Positions 1 to 8,430 are shown, counted from the first letter of the stretch. The stretch is 64,000 bases of DNA from Actinacidiphila alni (GCF_900112845.1 NZ_FONG01000024.1:62001-126000); one strand, 5' to 3'. Program-made: numbers and translations. The notes: a model not told the origin generated them from the sequence alone.

Positions 1-1177
1 CTATCTGACGGTGCAGCGCGGCTACTCCGCCTCGTACGCGGGCCTGGTCGCCGCGCTGTACGGGCTCGGCGGCGCGGCCGGCGCGGTGGTCGGCGGGGTG
101 CTGGCCGACCGGATCGGCCGCCGCCCCACCCTGCTGGTCACACAGCTCGGCGCGGCCGTCACCACCGCGGTGCTCGGCCTGGTGGTGGATCCGCTGGCGA
201 TCGCCGCCGTCGCCGCCCTGGTCGGCCTGACCAGCAACGCGTCCCGGCCCGCGCTGTCCGCGATGATCGCCGACCTCGTACGCCCGGAGGACCGGGTGCG
301 GGCGTTCTCGCTCAACTACTGGGCGATCAACATCGGTTTCGGCGTCTCGGCCGCCGCCGCGGGCTTCATCGCCGCCGAGGGCTATCTGTGGCTGTTCCTC
401 ATCGACGCGCTGTCCACCGTGCTGTGCGCGGTGGTCGTCTACGTGAAGGCGCAGGAGACGCTGCCGGTGACGGACGCGGTCACACCGGCGGCGGGCGCCG
501 GGCCCGCCCCGACGGGGAAGAGCGCGGACACGGGCGTCCGCCTCGCCGACGTCCTGCGCGACCAGCGCTTCATGGCCCTGGTCGGCCTCACCTTCCTGCT
601 CGGCTCGGTGATGCAGCAGGCCAACTCCACCCTCGCCGTGGACATGGGCGCGCACGGCCTGTCGGCACGGCAGTTCGGGCTGGTCGCCGCGATCAACGGC
701 CTGGTGATCGTCGTCCTCCAGATCCCGGTGACCCGGATGGTCCGGCGGTACGGCAACGCGGGCCTGCTGGGCGTCGGTTCGCTGCTGATGGCGTGGGGCT
801 TCGGCCTGACCGTCCTCGCGGGCTCGGTCGGCTTCTACGCGCTGACCGTCGTCGTGTGGACGCTCGGCGAGATCGTGCACGCCCCCGCCTCGATGTCGGT
901 GGTCGCCGACATCGCCCCGGCCACCGCGCGCGGCCGCTACCAGGGCATGTACACCCTGTCCTGGTCGGCGGCGGCCTTCGCGGGCCCGCTGGCCGGCGGC
1001 GTCACCCTGGACCAACTCGGCCGCGGCGCCGTCTGGTTCGGCTGCGCCGTCGTCGGTACGGCGGCGGGCGCGGGCTACTACCTGCTGCTGCGCGGCCGCC
1101 GCCCGGCCGCCGCGACGGACGTGATCGTCACGGCCGAACCGCAGCGGGACAAGCCCCAGGAGCCGGTCAGCGGCTGA
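1..1177 (+). CDS. MFS transporter, 5' end outside window
   Basis: Integral membrane transporter of the major facilitator superfamily; the substrate cannot be told. The frame is already open at base 2, so the true start lies upstream and about 391 residues are visible. The MFS motif A loop (GGVLADRIGRRP) lies between the first visible helices, and about eleven hydrophobic segments follow in two halves, split by a polar central loop near residues 155-180 (TGKSADTGVRLADVLRDQR). The second half carries a related VTRMVRRYGNAG loop. The C-terminus is a short hydrophilic tail. It converges on the YbjN gene, with 30 bases between the stops. Drug or metabolite efflux is plausible for this family but not shown. 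Confidence 0.85.
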   Translation, partial: YLTVQRGYSASYAGLVAALYGLGGAAGAVVGGVLADRIGRRPTLLVTQLGAAVTTAVLGLVVDPLAIAAVAALVGLTSNASRPALSAMIADLVRPEDRVRAFSLNYWAINIGFGVSAAAAGFIAAEGYLWLFLIDALSTVLCAVVVYVKAQETLPVTDAVTPAAGAGPAPTGKSADTGVRLADVLRDQRFMALVGLTFLLGSVMQQANSTLAVDMGAHGLSARQFGLVAAINGLVIVVLQIPVTRMVRRYGNAGLLGVGSLLMAWGFGLTVLAGSVGFYALTVVVWTLGEIVHAPASMSVVADIAPATARGRYQGMYTLSWSAAAFAGPLAGGVTLDQLGRGAVWFGCAVVGTAAGAGYYLLLRGRRPAAATDVIVTAEPQRDKPQEPVSG

Positions 1178-1207
1178 GCCGCAACCCGAGCTGCGGTGCG
1201 GGGCTTG

Positions 1208-1777
1208 TTACGACCGGCCGCTCGGGCTGTCCGGCCGGCCGCCGGTCAGATGGGTGAACGCGTCCAGATTCCGGGTGGACTCGCCCCGCGACACCCGCCA
1301 GGCGTACTCCTTGCGGATCGACGTGGCGAAGCCCAGCTCCAGCAGGGTGTTGAAGGAGCCGTCCGCGTTCTCCACGACGGCGCCGAGCAGCCGGTCCACC
1401 TCCGCCGGCGTGACGGAGGCCAGCGGCAGCCGCCCGGTGAGATAGACGTCACCGTGCCGGTCGATCGCGTAACTCACCCCGTACAGCTTGAGGTTGCGCT
1501 CCAGCAGCCAGCGGTAGAACGCCTCCTGGTTCTCGTCCGGGTGGCGGACGACGAAGGCGTTCAGCGACAGGGTGTGCGCGCCGATCAGGAACGAGCAGGT
1601 GGTGGAGAGCTTGCGGGTGCCGGGGAGTTGGACGACATACGTGTCGGGCCGCGCCGACTCCCACGGCAACTCGGCCTCGCGCAGCGCCTGTTCGAGGGCC
1701 CGGGCGGCGCGCTCGCGCGGCGGGCCCCCATCGCCCTCAGTGCCCTCGGCGGCGTCCATGCGTGTCTCCTCAGCCAT
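1208..1777 (-). CDS. YbjN domain protein
   Basis: A 189-residue soluble protein of the YbjN family, whose fold resembles type III secretion chaperones; its molecular role in actinomycetes is not established. The first ~20 residues are acidic and disordered. The YbjN core runs from about residue 25 to 175, with the typical strands LSTTCSFLIGAHTLSLNAFVV and LYGVSYAIDRHGDVYLTGRLP (each read in parts). It lies directly downstream of mshA and overlaps it by 8 bases, an arrangement conserved in streptomycetes as I recall. The start ATG has no Shine-Dalgarno; a TACGAT hexamer ends 6 nt upstream, so it may also be made from its own leaderless transcript. Confidence 0.8.
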   Translation of the reverse strand: MAEETRMDAAEGTEGDGGPPRERAARALEQALREAELPWESARPDTYVVQLPGTRKLSTTCSFLIGAHTLSLNAFVVRHPDENQEAFYRWLLERNLKLYGVSYAIDRHGDVYLTGRLPLASVTPAEVDRLLGAVVENADGSFNTLLELGFATSIRKEYAWRVSRGESTRNLDAFTHLTGGRPDSPSGRS

Positions 1778-3161
1778 GCGCCGATCGTAGGTGACGGCGG
1801 TGGTCGGCCTGCGCCGCCGCGTACACCTCGGTCGTGTCGGCCGCGGCCTTCCCCCAGCCGAATTCGCGCGCGTGCCGGGCCGCGGCCCGGCCCAGCGTCT
1901 CGCCGAGCGCCGGGTGGTCGACGAAGCGGCGCAGCACCCGCGCGTAGTCCCGCGGGTCGTGCCCGGGGACGAGGAAACCGGTGCGGTCGTCGGCCACCGC
2001 GACCGGCAGACCGCCGACGGCCGCCGCGATCACCGGGGTGCCGCACGCCTGCGCCTCGATCGCGACCAGGCCGAAGGACTCGCTGTAGGACGGCATGACC
2101 AGGACGGTCGCCGCCCGGTACCAGTCCGCGAGCCGCTCCTGGTCCACCGGCGGCTGGAACCGTACGACGTCGCAGACGCCCAGGCGCGCGGCCAGTTTGT
2201 GCAGCGCCTCCGGCTTGGCCAGGCCGCTGCCGCTCGGGCCGCCGACCACCGGCACCACCAGGCGGTCGCGCAGCCCCGGGTCCTCCTCCAGCAGCACCGC
2301 GACCGCGCGGATCAGCACGTCGGGGGCCTTCAGCGGCTGTATCCGGCCCGCGAACAGCGGCACCACCGCGTCCTGCGGCAGGCCCAGCCGGGCCCGGGCC
2401 GCCGCCCGGCCCGGCTCCGGCCGGAAACGGTCCAGATTGACGCCCGGGTGCACGACGGCGACCTTCGAGACGGCGGCCTCGTAGTGCCTGACCAGCTCGT
2501 CCGCCTCCTCGGCGGTGTTCGCGATCAGGCGGTCGGCCGCGGCGACGACCTGCGTCTCGCCGATCACGCGGGCCGCGGGCTCGGGGCAGTCGTCCTCGGC
2601 GAGCGCCGCGTTCTTGACCTTGGCCATGGTGTGCATGGCGTGCACCAGCGGCACGCCCCAGCGCTGGGCGGCCAGCCAGCCGACGTGCCCGGACAGCCAG
2701 TAGTGGGAGTGCACCAGGTCGTAGTAGCCGGGTCGGTGGCCGGCCCACGCCTGCATCACGCCGTGCGTGAAGGCGCACAGCTGCGCGGGCAGCTCCTCCT
2801 TGGCCAGCCCCTCGTACGGGCCCGCGTCCACGTGTCGCACCAGCACACCGGGCGCCAGCTCCACCGCGGGCGGCAGCGCGCCGGTCGTCGCCCGCGTGAA
2901 GATCTCGACCTCGACGTTCAGCTCCGCCAGGCGCTTGGCCAGCTCGACGATGTAGACGTTCATGCCACCGGCGTCGCCCGTACCGGGCTGGTGCAGCGGT
3001 GAAGTGTGCACGCTCAGCATGGCGACCCGCCGCATCCTGCGGTTCCCGGCCCACCGCCCGCCCCGCTTCGGCAGCGCCGGCACATGCATGTGCCGCTGCG
3101 CCTGCTTCTGCGTACCGCCGCGGAGCGTGCCGAGCCGGGACGACGAGTGCTGGGTCACCAT
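1770..3161 (-). CDS. mshA: D-inositol-3-phosphate glycosyltransferase, mycothiol step 1
   Basis: GT4-family retaining glycosyltransferase of 463 residues. It transfers N-acetylglucosamine from UDP-GlcNAc to 1D-myo-inositol 3-phosphate, the committed step of mycothiol synthesis in the cytoplasm. Visible signatures are the N-terminal HTSPLHQPGTGDAGGMNVY block that binds inositol phosphate and UDP, the HYWLSG segment, the VHPGVNLDRFRP linker motif and the C-terminal E-x7-E nucleotide-sugar motif in ESFGLVAIEAQACGTPVIA. An arginine-rich extension of ~45 residues precedes the first Rossmann strand (MRRVAMLSVHTS); starts further in are possible. The last mycothiol enzyme, mshD, is also in this window, about 52 kb away. 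Confidence 0.95.
   Translation of the reverse strand: MVTQHSSSRLGTLRGGTQKQAQRHMHVPALPKRGGRWAGNRRMRRVAMLSVHTSPLHQPGTGDAGGMNVYIVELAKRLAELNVEVEIFTRATTGALPPAVELAPGVLVRHVDAGPYEGLAKEELPAQLCAFTHGVMQAWAGHRPGYYDLVHSHYWLSGHVGWLAAQRWGVPLVHAMHTMAKVKNAALAEDDCPEPAARVIGETQVVAAADRLIANTAEEADELVRHYEAAVSKVAVVHPGVNLDRFRPEPGRAAARARLGLPQDAVVPLFAGRIQPLKAPDVLIRAVAVLLEEDPGLRDRLVVPVVGGPSGSGLAKPEALHKLAARLGVCDVVRFQPPVDQERLADWYRAATVLVMPSYSESFGLVAIEAQACGTPVIAAAVGGLPVAVADDRTGFLVPGHDPRDYARVLRRFVDHPALGETLGRAAARHAREFGWGKAAADTTEVYAAAQADHRRHLRSAHG
1784..1789 (-). promoter_or_regulatory. putative -10 box of a leaderless promoter for the YbjN gene
   Basis: On the minus strand TACGAT is followed by 6 nt (cggcgc) and then the ATG. 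The site lies inside the 3' end of mshA. No -35 is assigned. Confidence 0.4.
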
Positions 3162-3309
3162 GCGATCCTTCCCAAGGCCGTACCCCCGCGGTCAACCACG
3201 CACAACACCGGAACAGGCCGTTCCATTTCCGTGCTGCGTGCACGTTGCCGAAGCGTGACCTCCGCCCTCCGGGCGGGAGCGTGTCGCACCGGGCCGCACC
3301 CGGGGCGAT

Positions 3310-3315
3310 TAGGGT
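3310..3315 (+). promoter_or_regulatory. putative -10 box of a leaderless promoter
   Basis: TAGGGT ends 6 nt before the ATG at 3322 and no ribosome binding site is present, which suggests transcription begins at or beside the start codon. Confidence 0.4.
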
Positions 3316-3321
3316 CGTGGC

Positions 3322-4119
3322 ATGGGCGGCGCGCGGGTGGTCGGGGCGGTGACGCGGGGCACCACCAATCCGAACCGGTTGCGGCGGATGGACCGGTGGA
3401 TCGCGGCCGCCATGGAGGCGGAGCTGCGGCGTACCGCGGATCCGGTGGTGGTGGACCTCGGGTACGGCGCCGCGCCCTGGACGGCGGTCGAGCTGCTCGG
3501 GCGGCTGCGCGCGGTACGGCCTGACGCCGAGGTCGTCGGCGTCGAGATCGACCCGGCCCGGGTGGCCGCGGCGCGACCGTACGAACGGCCCGGGCTGAGC
3601 TTCGCGCACGGCGGTTTCGAGGTACCTCTGCCCGGCGGACGCCGCCCCATGCTCATTCGCGCGGCGAACGTCCTGCGGCAGTACGAGGAGGGCGCCGTCG
3701 CCGGCGTCTGGGCCCGGCTGTGCGGGCGGCTCGCGCCGGGTGGACTCCTGGTCGAGGGCACCTGCGACGAGATCGGGCGGCGGCACGTCTGGGTCGCGCT
3801 CGGCCCCGAGGGGCCGCGCTCGGTCACCTTCGCGACCCGGCTCGGATCGCTGGGGCGGCCCTCGGACCTCGCCGAGCGCCTGCCGAAGGCGCTCATCCAC
3901 CGCAACGTTCCCGGTGAGGCCGTGCACTCCTTCCTCACCGCTTTCGACCGGGCCTGGGCTTCGGCCGCTCCGCTCTCTGACCTCGGCGCGCGTCAGCGCT
4001 GGGCGCGGGCCGCTCTTTCCCTCCGGGAGGACGGTTGGCCCCTTCTCGACGGGCCCGCTCGCTGGCGCCAAGGCGAAGTCACGGTGCCCTGGGCTTCCCT
4101 CGCCCCTTCCCTCTCGTAG
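3322..4119 (+). CDS. class I SAM-dependent methyltransferase
   Basis: Predicted S-adenosylmethionine-dependent methyltransferase of 265 residues, substrate unknown. Motif I reads VVDLGYGAAPWTAVEL (about residue 38), followed by an acidic residue in VVGVEIDPARV at the end of strand beta-2 and FAHGGFEVPL at the motif II position. The C-terminal half carries LAPGGLLVEGTCDEIGRRH, typical of post-catalytic strands. It is divergent from mshA across a 160-base gap and is the mshA neighbour in other Streptomyces as I recall, so a housekeeping role is likely. The coding frame runs close to the repeat element downstream. Confidence 0.8.
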   Translation: MGGARVVGAVTRGTTNPNRLRRMDRWIAAAMEAELRRTADPVVVDLGYGAAPWTAVELLGRLRAVRPDAEVVGVEIDPARVAAARPYERPGLSFAHGGFEVPLPGGRRPMLIRAANVLRQYEEGAVAGVWARLCGRLAPGGLLVEGTCDEIGRRHVWVALGPEGPRSVTFATRLGSLGRPSDLAERLPKALIHRNVPGEAVHSFLTAFDRAWASAAPLSDLGARQRWARAALSLREDGWPLLDGPARWRQGEVTVPWASLAPSLS

Positions 4120-4228
4120 GACAGTGCCTGATCTCCCGCGGAGTGCGGTTCCTTCTCGCCCGACGGCGAGCGAGGTCTTTTGGGGGCACGGCCCGCTGCC
4201 CGCACCTTGCGGAAGGGGGCAACCCCTC

Positions 4229-4358
4229 AGGGGCGCGGGGAACTGCGCGCTCAGCCCCCACCGGCCCGGTGGTCGCAAAACAACAGCGTCTGCCCCGCTG
4301 GGGGCGGCTTTTTGTCCGAAGGCCCGCGCGGGCTGGGCGCGCAGTTCCCCGCGCCCCT
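4229..4358 (+). repeat. 130-bp dispersed repeat, copy A
   Basis: The ends are perfect 22-bp inverted repeats; the left one begins AGGGGCGCGGGGAACTGCG. Inside are a CCACCGGCCCGGTGG hairpin, a gtcgcaaaacaacagcgtctg stretch (read in parts) and a GCCCGCGCGGGC hairpin. Three further copies occur at 21183, 24118 and 55741. This copy fills most of the 478-base gap 4120-4597 between the methyltransferase stop and the phosphatase start; no gene is visible there. No transposase is present. Confidence 0.85.
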
Positions 4359-4407
4359 AACGAACCGCACTCCGCAGGAGAGGAACGTCCTCCGCACAGT
4401 GCGGGTA

Positions 4408-4425
4408 CCAAGGGCGCGCCCTTGG
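4408..4425. repeat. perfect 18-bp palindrome
   Basis: CCAAGGGCGCGCCCTTGG is fully self-complementary and lies 175 bases upstream of the phosphatase gene. It could be an operator or a hairpin; nothing else supports either. Confidence 0.5.
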
Positions 4426-4600
4426 AGGCTCGGGCACCCCGCAGGGGTGACCTTGGTCATGTGCGGATCAACACATCGCCCGCGAAATCCCCTTCTGACC
4501 CCCGCATATGACGCTGACGGTTTACTTTTCGCACTCCCGTCCCGCCCCCCGGAGCCACTAGGGTCTCCGGAGGCCCTCGGGGGAGGGAAGGAGTCGCTTG

Positions 4601-5953
4601 ATGTCCGCAGCCCAGCGCGGCACCGATCGGCCCTCAGCCACCGACGACGTGACGCGCGGGGCCGAGGGCCCCGTCGCCGTACCCACGCCGGACCCGGCAC
4701 CCGAGCCGGAAGCCGCACCCGTATCCGCACCCGAATCGAGCGCGGAGCCCGCGGCAGGCGCCGCTCCCCTGCCGCTGCCGCGGCAGCGGCAGGACCCGTC
4801 GGGCCCGCCGATTTTCACGCTGCTGGTGGTCGGCGACGACCCGACGGACGCCTTCACGGCGCCGTGGTTCCAGGAGAACGGCGGCCCGCGGATCCGCGTC
4901 CTGCGGGCCCGCAACCTCACCGCCGCCGGCCGCCTCCTCACCGACGACGTGCACTGCATCCTGCTCGACCTGCCCGACGTCCTGGACGGTCTGCGGCAGG
5001 TGCTGCGGCTGGCGCCCGGCACGGCCGTCCTGGTCCTGACCGACGGCGCGGACGACGGGCGCGCCGCCGAGGCCGTACGCGTCGGCGCCCAGGACCACTT
5101 GGCGCGGCACGAGGTGGACGCCGCCACCGTCACGCGGGCCGTCCGCTACGCCGTCGAGCGCAAGCGCGCCGACCTCGCGCAGCGGCAGCTCACCGAGACG
5201 CGGCTGCTCGCCCAGGAGAATTCGCGGCTGGAACGCGGCCTGCTGCCGACGCCGCTGCTGGGCGGCGCGAGCCTGCGCTTCGCGGCCCGTTACCGGCCGG
5301 GCCGCAGCCGCGCGCTGCTCGGCGGCGACTTCTACGACACCGTCCGCGCGCCGGACGGCACCGTGCACGCGATGATCGGCGACGTCTGCGGCCACGGCCC
5401 GGACGCCGCCGCCCTCGGTGTCCAACTGCGGATCGCCTGGCGGGCGTTGACCTTCGCCGGGCTCGGCGGCGACACCCTCCTGCGGACGCTCCAGCAGGTG
5501 CTGGAGCACGAGCGGTCCGACGAGGAGATCTTCGCGACGCTCTGCACCATCGACATAGCGCCGGACGCGCGCAGCGCCGACCTGCATCTGGCCGGGCACC
5601 CGGCGCCGCTGCTGGCCACCCCGGGCAGCGCCCCCGACGTCCTGCCGTACACGGAGGGCGGCCCGGCGCTCGGGCTGCTGCCGGACGCGCGCTGGCAGCG
5701 GATACCGGTACGGCTGCGCGGCGAGTGGAGCCTGATGCTCTACACCGACGGCCTCATCGAGGGCCGGATCGGCCAGGGCACACAGCGGCTCGGCCAGGAC
5801 GGCATGGTCGCGATGGCCGCCCGGCTGCTGGCCGAGGGCCTGCGCGGCGAGGAACTCCTCGACGCGGCCCTCGCCGAGGCACGCGGCCTCAACGGCGGCG
5901 AACTCACGGACGACGTCGCCGTGGTGCTGCTGGAACGACCGAAGCGAATCTGA
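4601..5953 (+). CDS. RsbU-type PP2C phosphatase with N-terminal receiver-like domain
   Basis: A 450-residue SpoIIE/RsbU-family serine/threonine phosphatase, likely to dephosphorylate an anti-anti-sigma factor in a partner-switching stress or development pathway. Residues 1-70 are Pro/Ala/Glu-rich and disordered. Residues ~73-190 look like a receiver domain: VVGDDPTD gives the acidic pocket and CILLDLPD a candidate phosphoacceptor Asp, while the usual late KP motif is not obvious. After a coiled linker (ERKRADLAQRQLTETRLLAQ) the PP2C domain has the metal-binding GGDFYD and GDVCGHGPDAA motifs and ends with ELTDDVAVVLL. The ATG at 4601 has a GGAAGGAG site 7 nt upstream. Partner proteins are not in the window. 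Confidence 0.88.
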   Translation: MSAAQRGTDRPSATDDVTRGAEGPVAVPTPDPAPEPEAAPVSAPESSAEPAAGAAPLPLPRQRQDPSGPPIFTLLVVGDDPTDAFTAPWFQENGGPRIRVLRARNLTAAGRLLTDDVHCILLDLPDVLDGLRQVLRLAPGTAVLVLTDGADDGRAAEAVRVGAQDHLARHEVDAATVTRAVRYAVERKRADLAQRQLTETRLLAQENSRLERGLLPTPLLGGASLRFAARYRPGRSRALLGGDFYDTVRAPDGTVHAMIGDVCGHGPDAAALGVQLRIAWRALTFAGLGGDTLLRTLQQVLEHERSDEEIFATLCTIDIAPDARSADLHLAGHPAPLLATPGSAPDVLPYTEGGPALGLLPDARWQRIPVRLRGEWSLMLYTDGLIEGRIGQGTQRLGQDGMVAMAARLLAEGLRGEELLDAALAEARGLNGGELTDDVAVVLLERPKRI

Positions 5954-5979
5954 CGGTCTGCCGGTACGGAATACGCGCC

Positions 5980-6342
5980 TCAGCCGTTGTACGGGCCGTA
6001 GGGGCCGTCGCTGCTGCTGCCCCGGCGGCGGCGCAGGCTGCGCGGGCCGCCGCGGCGGGAACCGCTGACCGCGCGGACGGCGGGCCGTACGTCCACCATG
6101 TACACGATCACCGCGACCAGGCCGATGACCGGCAGGAACGACATGATCGAGAAGAGCTTCATCACCACGGCCGCGATGCCGAGGATGATCAGCCAGAACG
6201 GCTTGGTGTTCTTGTCGGCGGCGCGATACGCGTCCTCGCGGCGGAACGCCGCGTCCACGAAGGCGAAGGCCGCGAAGATGAAGAGCGCCCACGACACCAG
6301 GGCGAGCACTCCGAAGAACCCCGTGATCAGCACGCCGTCCAC
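5980..6342 (-). CDS. DUF2516 family membrane protein
   Basis: A 120-residue integral membrane protein of the actinobacterial DUF2516 family; function unknown. Two or three hydrophobic segments are visible (FFGVLALVSWALFIFAAFAFV, FWLIILGIAAVVMKL and LPVIGLVAVIVYMVDVRPAV, each in parts), followed by a basic, serine-rich tail ending SSSDGPYGPYNG. The family is usually found beside an HbhA-like and XRE gene pair, as here, where it lies downstream on the same strand beyond a strong terminator. Confidence 0.8.
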   Translation of the reverse strand: MDGVLITGFFGVLALVSWALFIFAAFAFVDAAFRREDAYRAADKNTKPFWLIILGIAAVVMKLFSIMSFLPVIGLVAVIVYMVDVRPAVRAVSGSRRGGPRSLRRRRGSSSDGPYGPYNG

Positions 6343-6404
6343 CGCCTTGTCGCTGTCGACCGACCGTCGGCCCTAGCGCCCACGGTACCGGTCCCGTCAG
6401 GACA

Positions 6405-6437
6405 ACGGGCCGGGCGCGCAAAGCGTGCCCGGCCCGT
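6405..6437 (-). terminator. strong hairpin after the HbhA-like gene
   Basis: A 15-bp stem, perfect except one G-U pair, with an AAA loop: ACGGGCCGGGC on the left and GCCCGGCCCGT on the right, extended by GCGC/GCGT next to the loop. It sits 15 bases after the stop at 6452, with no U-tract. Confidence 0.75.
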
Positions 6438-6451
6438 GACCGCTTCGCACC

Positions 6452-7015
6452 TCACTCGGCGGACGCGTCCGTCGCCTTCTTGCGCGGCGCGCTCTTGCGG
6501 GCGGCCGGCTTCTTCACTGCCCCGGCCTTGGCTTCCGGCGCGGCCTCGGGCGCGGGCACGGGCTCCGGCTCGACGGCCGCGGCGATCTCCACGACCTCGT
6601 CGGCCGCCTCGCCGCGCCAGTGGGCGACGGCGCCCTTGCCGCGTACGGCCAGCTCGTCGTACGTCTCGCGCGCCTTGACCGCGTACTCGGCGGCGCGGCC
6701 GACGCCCTGCAGCGCCAGGTCCTGCACCGATCCGCCGATCTTCTTCAGGTCGAGGTCGATGCCGGTGATCGTCTCGTTGAACTTCGTCTGCGCCTTGCTC
6801 GACGCGTCCTTCGCCTGCGCGGTGACCCGCTGCTGCACGTCCTTCGGGTCGGTGCCGCGGATCTTCTCGAACCGCTCCGGCGCCTGCTCCCGCAGCTTCT
6901 CCAGCAGCGCGGGCACCTCCCGCAGCTTCTCCGCCGCCAGGTCCGCCGTACCGGCGACCGCGTACAGCGGGGTCGGGTTGCGCAGGCTCTTCACAATGTC
7001 GTCGGTGATGGTCAT
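6452..7015 (-). CDS. heparin-binding haemagglutinin (HbhA)-like protein
   Basis: A 187-residue helical protein resembling mycobacterial HbhA. There are long amphipathic helices (EKLREVPALLEKLREQAPERF) and a Lys/Ala/Pro-rich tail (KKPAARKSAPRKKATDASA). No signal peptide is visible. In mycobacteria the lysine tail binds heparan sulphate; in a saprophyte it more likely binds other polyanions or the membrane, which is inference. The start overlaps the stop of the upstream XRE regulator by 4 bases (ATGA), so the two are translationally coupled and presumably act together. Confidence 0.75.
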   Translation of the reverse strand: MTITDDIVKSLRNPTPLYAVAGTADLAAEKLREVPALLEKLREQAPERFEKIRGTDPKDVQQRVTAQAKDASSKAQTKFNETITGIDLDLKKIGGSVQDLALQGVGRAAEYAVKARETYDELAVRGKGAVAHWRGEAADEVVEIAAAVEPEPVPAPEAAPEAKAGAVKKPAARKSAPRKKATDASAE

Positions 7016-7464
7016 GCCTCGGATTCCTCCCGTACGAGCGTCGGAGACGAATCCGCCTCGACGTTCTGCGTCTCTTCTTCCGTGTCCTTCGTGCCCTCGG
7101 CCGCCTTCGCGGCCTCGGCGGCGGCGTTCTCTTTCCTGAAGGACTCGTAGATCCGGATGAGGGCCTGCTTCTGCCGCTCGTCGATCGACGGGTCCGACAT
7201 GATCGCCGCCGGTACCTCCAGCTCGTCCCGCTCCCGCGCGTCGAGCATCCCCGCCTGCACGTAGAGCGTCTCCGCCGAAATACGCAACGCCTTGGCCAGC
7301 TGCTGGAGGATCTCCGCACTAGGCTTCCGCAGCCCGCGCTCGATCTGGCTCAGATACGGATTCGACACACCGGCCGCCTCCGCCAACTGCCGCAGACTCA
7401 GCCGCGCGCCGCGCCGCTGCTCCCGCAGATACTCCCCGACGTTGCCCACCTTCAGCGAAGCCAT
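7012..7464 (-). CDS. XRE-family helix-turn-helix regulator
   Basis: A 150-residue DNA-binding regulator. A Cro/C1-type HTH occupies about residues 7-65, with GVSNPYLSQIERGLRKPSAE as turn and recognition helix. The C-terminal half is acidic (KDTEEETQNVEADSS) and may oligomerise. An ATG at 7464 is preferred over a longer frame because GGTGGAGG lies just upstream. It is coupled to the HbhA-like gene and probably autoregulated through the inverted repeat at 7494-7514. Confidence 0.85.
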   Translation of the reverse strand: MASLKVGNVGEYLREQRRGARLSLRQLAEAAGVSNPYLSQIERGLRKPSAEILQQLAKALRISAETLYVQAGMLDARERDELEVPAAIMSDPSIDERQKQALIRIYESFRKENAAAEAAKAAEGTKDTEEETQNVEADSSPTLVREESEA

Positions 7465-7493
7465 GCCTCCACCGTGCACCACCCCGCTAACTT

Positions 7494-7514
7494 TTGCAAG
7501 CAGAGTGCTTGCAA
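7494..7514. promoter_or_regulatory. inverted-repeat operator upstream of the XRE gene
   Basis: TTGCAAGCA-gag-TGCTTGCAA is a perfect 9-bp inverted repeat with a 3-bp centre, 30 bases before the XRE start and in a divergent promoter region. It is a likely autoregulatory site. Confidence 0.65.
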
Positions 7515-7536
7515 CTGTGTCAGCGGTCACCGCGGG

Positions 7537-7566
7537 GCCTCATGGTCCCGCGCGGGACCATGAGGC
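7537..7566. promoter_or_regulatory. perfect 30-bp palindrome abutting a start codon
   Basis: Fifteen bases (gcctcatggtcccgc) are followed at once by their exact reverse complement, and the next base is the A of the ATG at 7567. The right arm contains GAGG only one base before the start. It could be a protein operator or an RNA hairpin covering the start region. Confidence 0.7.
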
Positions 7567-8430
7567 ATGCGCTCCCCCGACGGCTGGCACCTGACCGACG
7601 ACGTCGACGTGTTTCTCGGGCGGGCCGGGGACTTCCTGCGGTCGCGGGCCGCGCTGCACACCATGCAGGTGACGGCCGCGGAGGGGATACGGACGGGGAT
7701 ACGGACGGGCCGGGGGCGGGTGCGGGCCGGGTTCGGGTGGCTGGCGGAGGGCGGGGAGGTCGGCGGGGCGTTCGTCCGGGTCGGGGAGGGGCTGCTGGGG
7801 CTCACTCCGGTGAGCCCCGGACAGGCGGAGGCGCTGGCCGTACGGCTGGCCGGGGCCGGGCACCGCGTGCCGGGGGTCAGTGCCGGCGAAGGGGCGGCGG
7901 CCGCGTTCGCGACGGCGTGGGAGCGGCGGACCGGGGCGACGGCCGAATACCGGGGCCGGTTGCGGCTGTACCGGCTGGCCGGCCTCGTCGAGCCGCGGCC
8001 CGCACCGCCGGGACGGGCCCGGCACGCGGACGGCGCGGACCGTGACCGGCTCGTCGCGTGGTGCGCGGACTTCGCCGCGGCCGTCGGCGATCCCACCGTC
8101 GTGACCGCCGCCACCTGGGCCGGCACGCGCTTCGCCGCCAAACGTTTCACCTTCTGGCAGGCCCCGGACGGCTCCCCCGTCGCGCTCGCCGGGGCCACCG
8201 CGCCGGTCGCGGCCCACGTCCGTATCGACCCCGTCTACACCCCGCCCCACCTGCGCGGACACGGTTACGCGGCGGCCGTCACCGCCGCTGTGGCCCGTAC
8301 CGCCCTGGCCGCGGGCGTCACCGATGTCGCGCTCTTCGCCGACCCCGCGAACGCCACCAGCAACGCCCTTTACCGCCGGCTCGGCTTCGTCCCGCTCACG
8401 GATGTCGCGCACTACGCGTTCACGCCGTGA
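7567..8430 (+). CDS. GNAT-family acetyltransferase
   Basis: A 287-residue N-acetyltransferase with the GNAT fold in its C-terminal third: strand VAAHVRIDPVYTP, the acetyl-CoA loop LRGHGYAAAVTA (R-x-x-G-x-G/A form) and the late FADPANATSNALYRRLGF helix. The N-terminal ~190 residues are a degenerate second domain as in other two-domain GNAT proteins. The substrate is unknown. It is divergent from the XRE gene. The start has no usable ribosome binding site because a perfect palindrome ends at the base before ATG. An internal start cannot be ruled out. Confidence 0.75.
   Translation: MRSPDGWHLTDDVDVFLGRAGDFLRSRAALHTMQVTAAEGIRTGIRTGRGRVRAGFGWLAEGGEVGGAFVRVGEGLLGLTPVSPGQAEALAVRLAGAGHRVPGVSAGEGAAAAFATAWERRTGATAEYRGRLRLYRLAGLVEPRPAPPGRARHADGADRDRLVAWCADFAAAVGDPTVVTAATWAGTRFAAKRFTFWQAPDGSPVALAGATAPVAAHVRIDPVYTPPHLRGHGYAAAVTAAVARTALAAGVTDVALFADPANATSNALYRRLGFVPLTDVAHYAFTP

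Noticed and set aside
1585..4278. Very long open frames antisense to known genes, e.g. 897 codons here, 919 codons at 19876-22635 and 766 codons at 11020-13320
   Set aside because: They run opposite well-supported genes, are Arg/Pro/Ala/Gly-rich, and reflect high third-position GC rather than coding.
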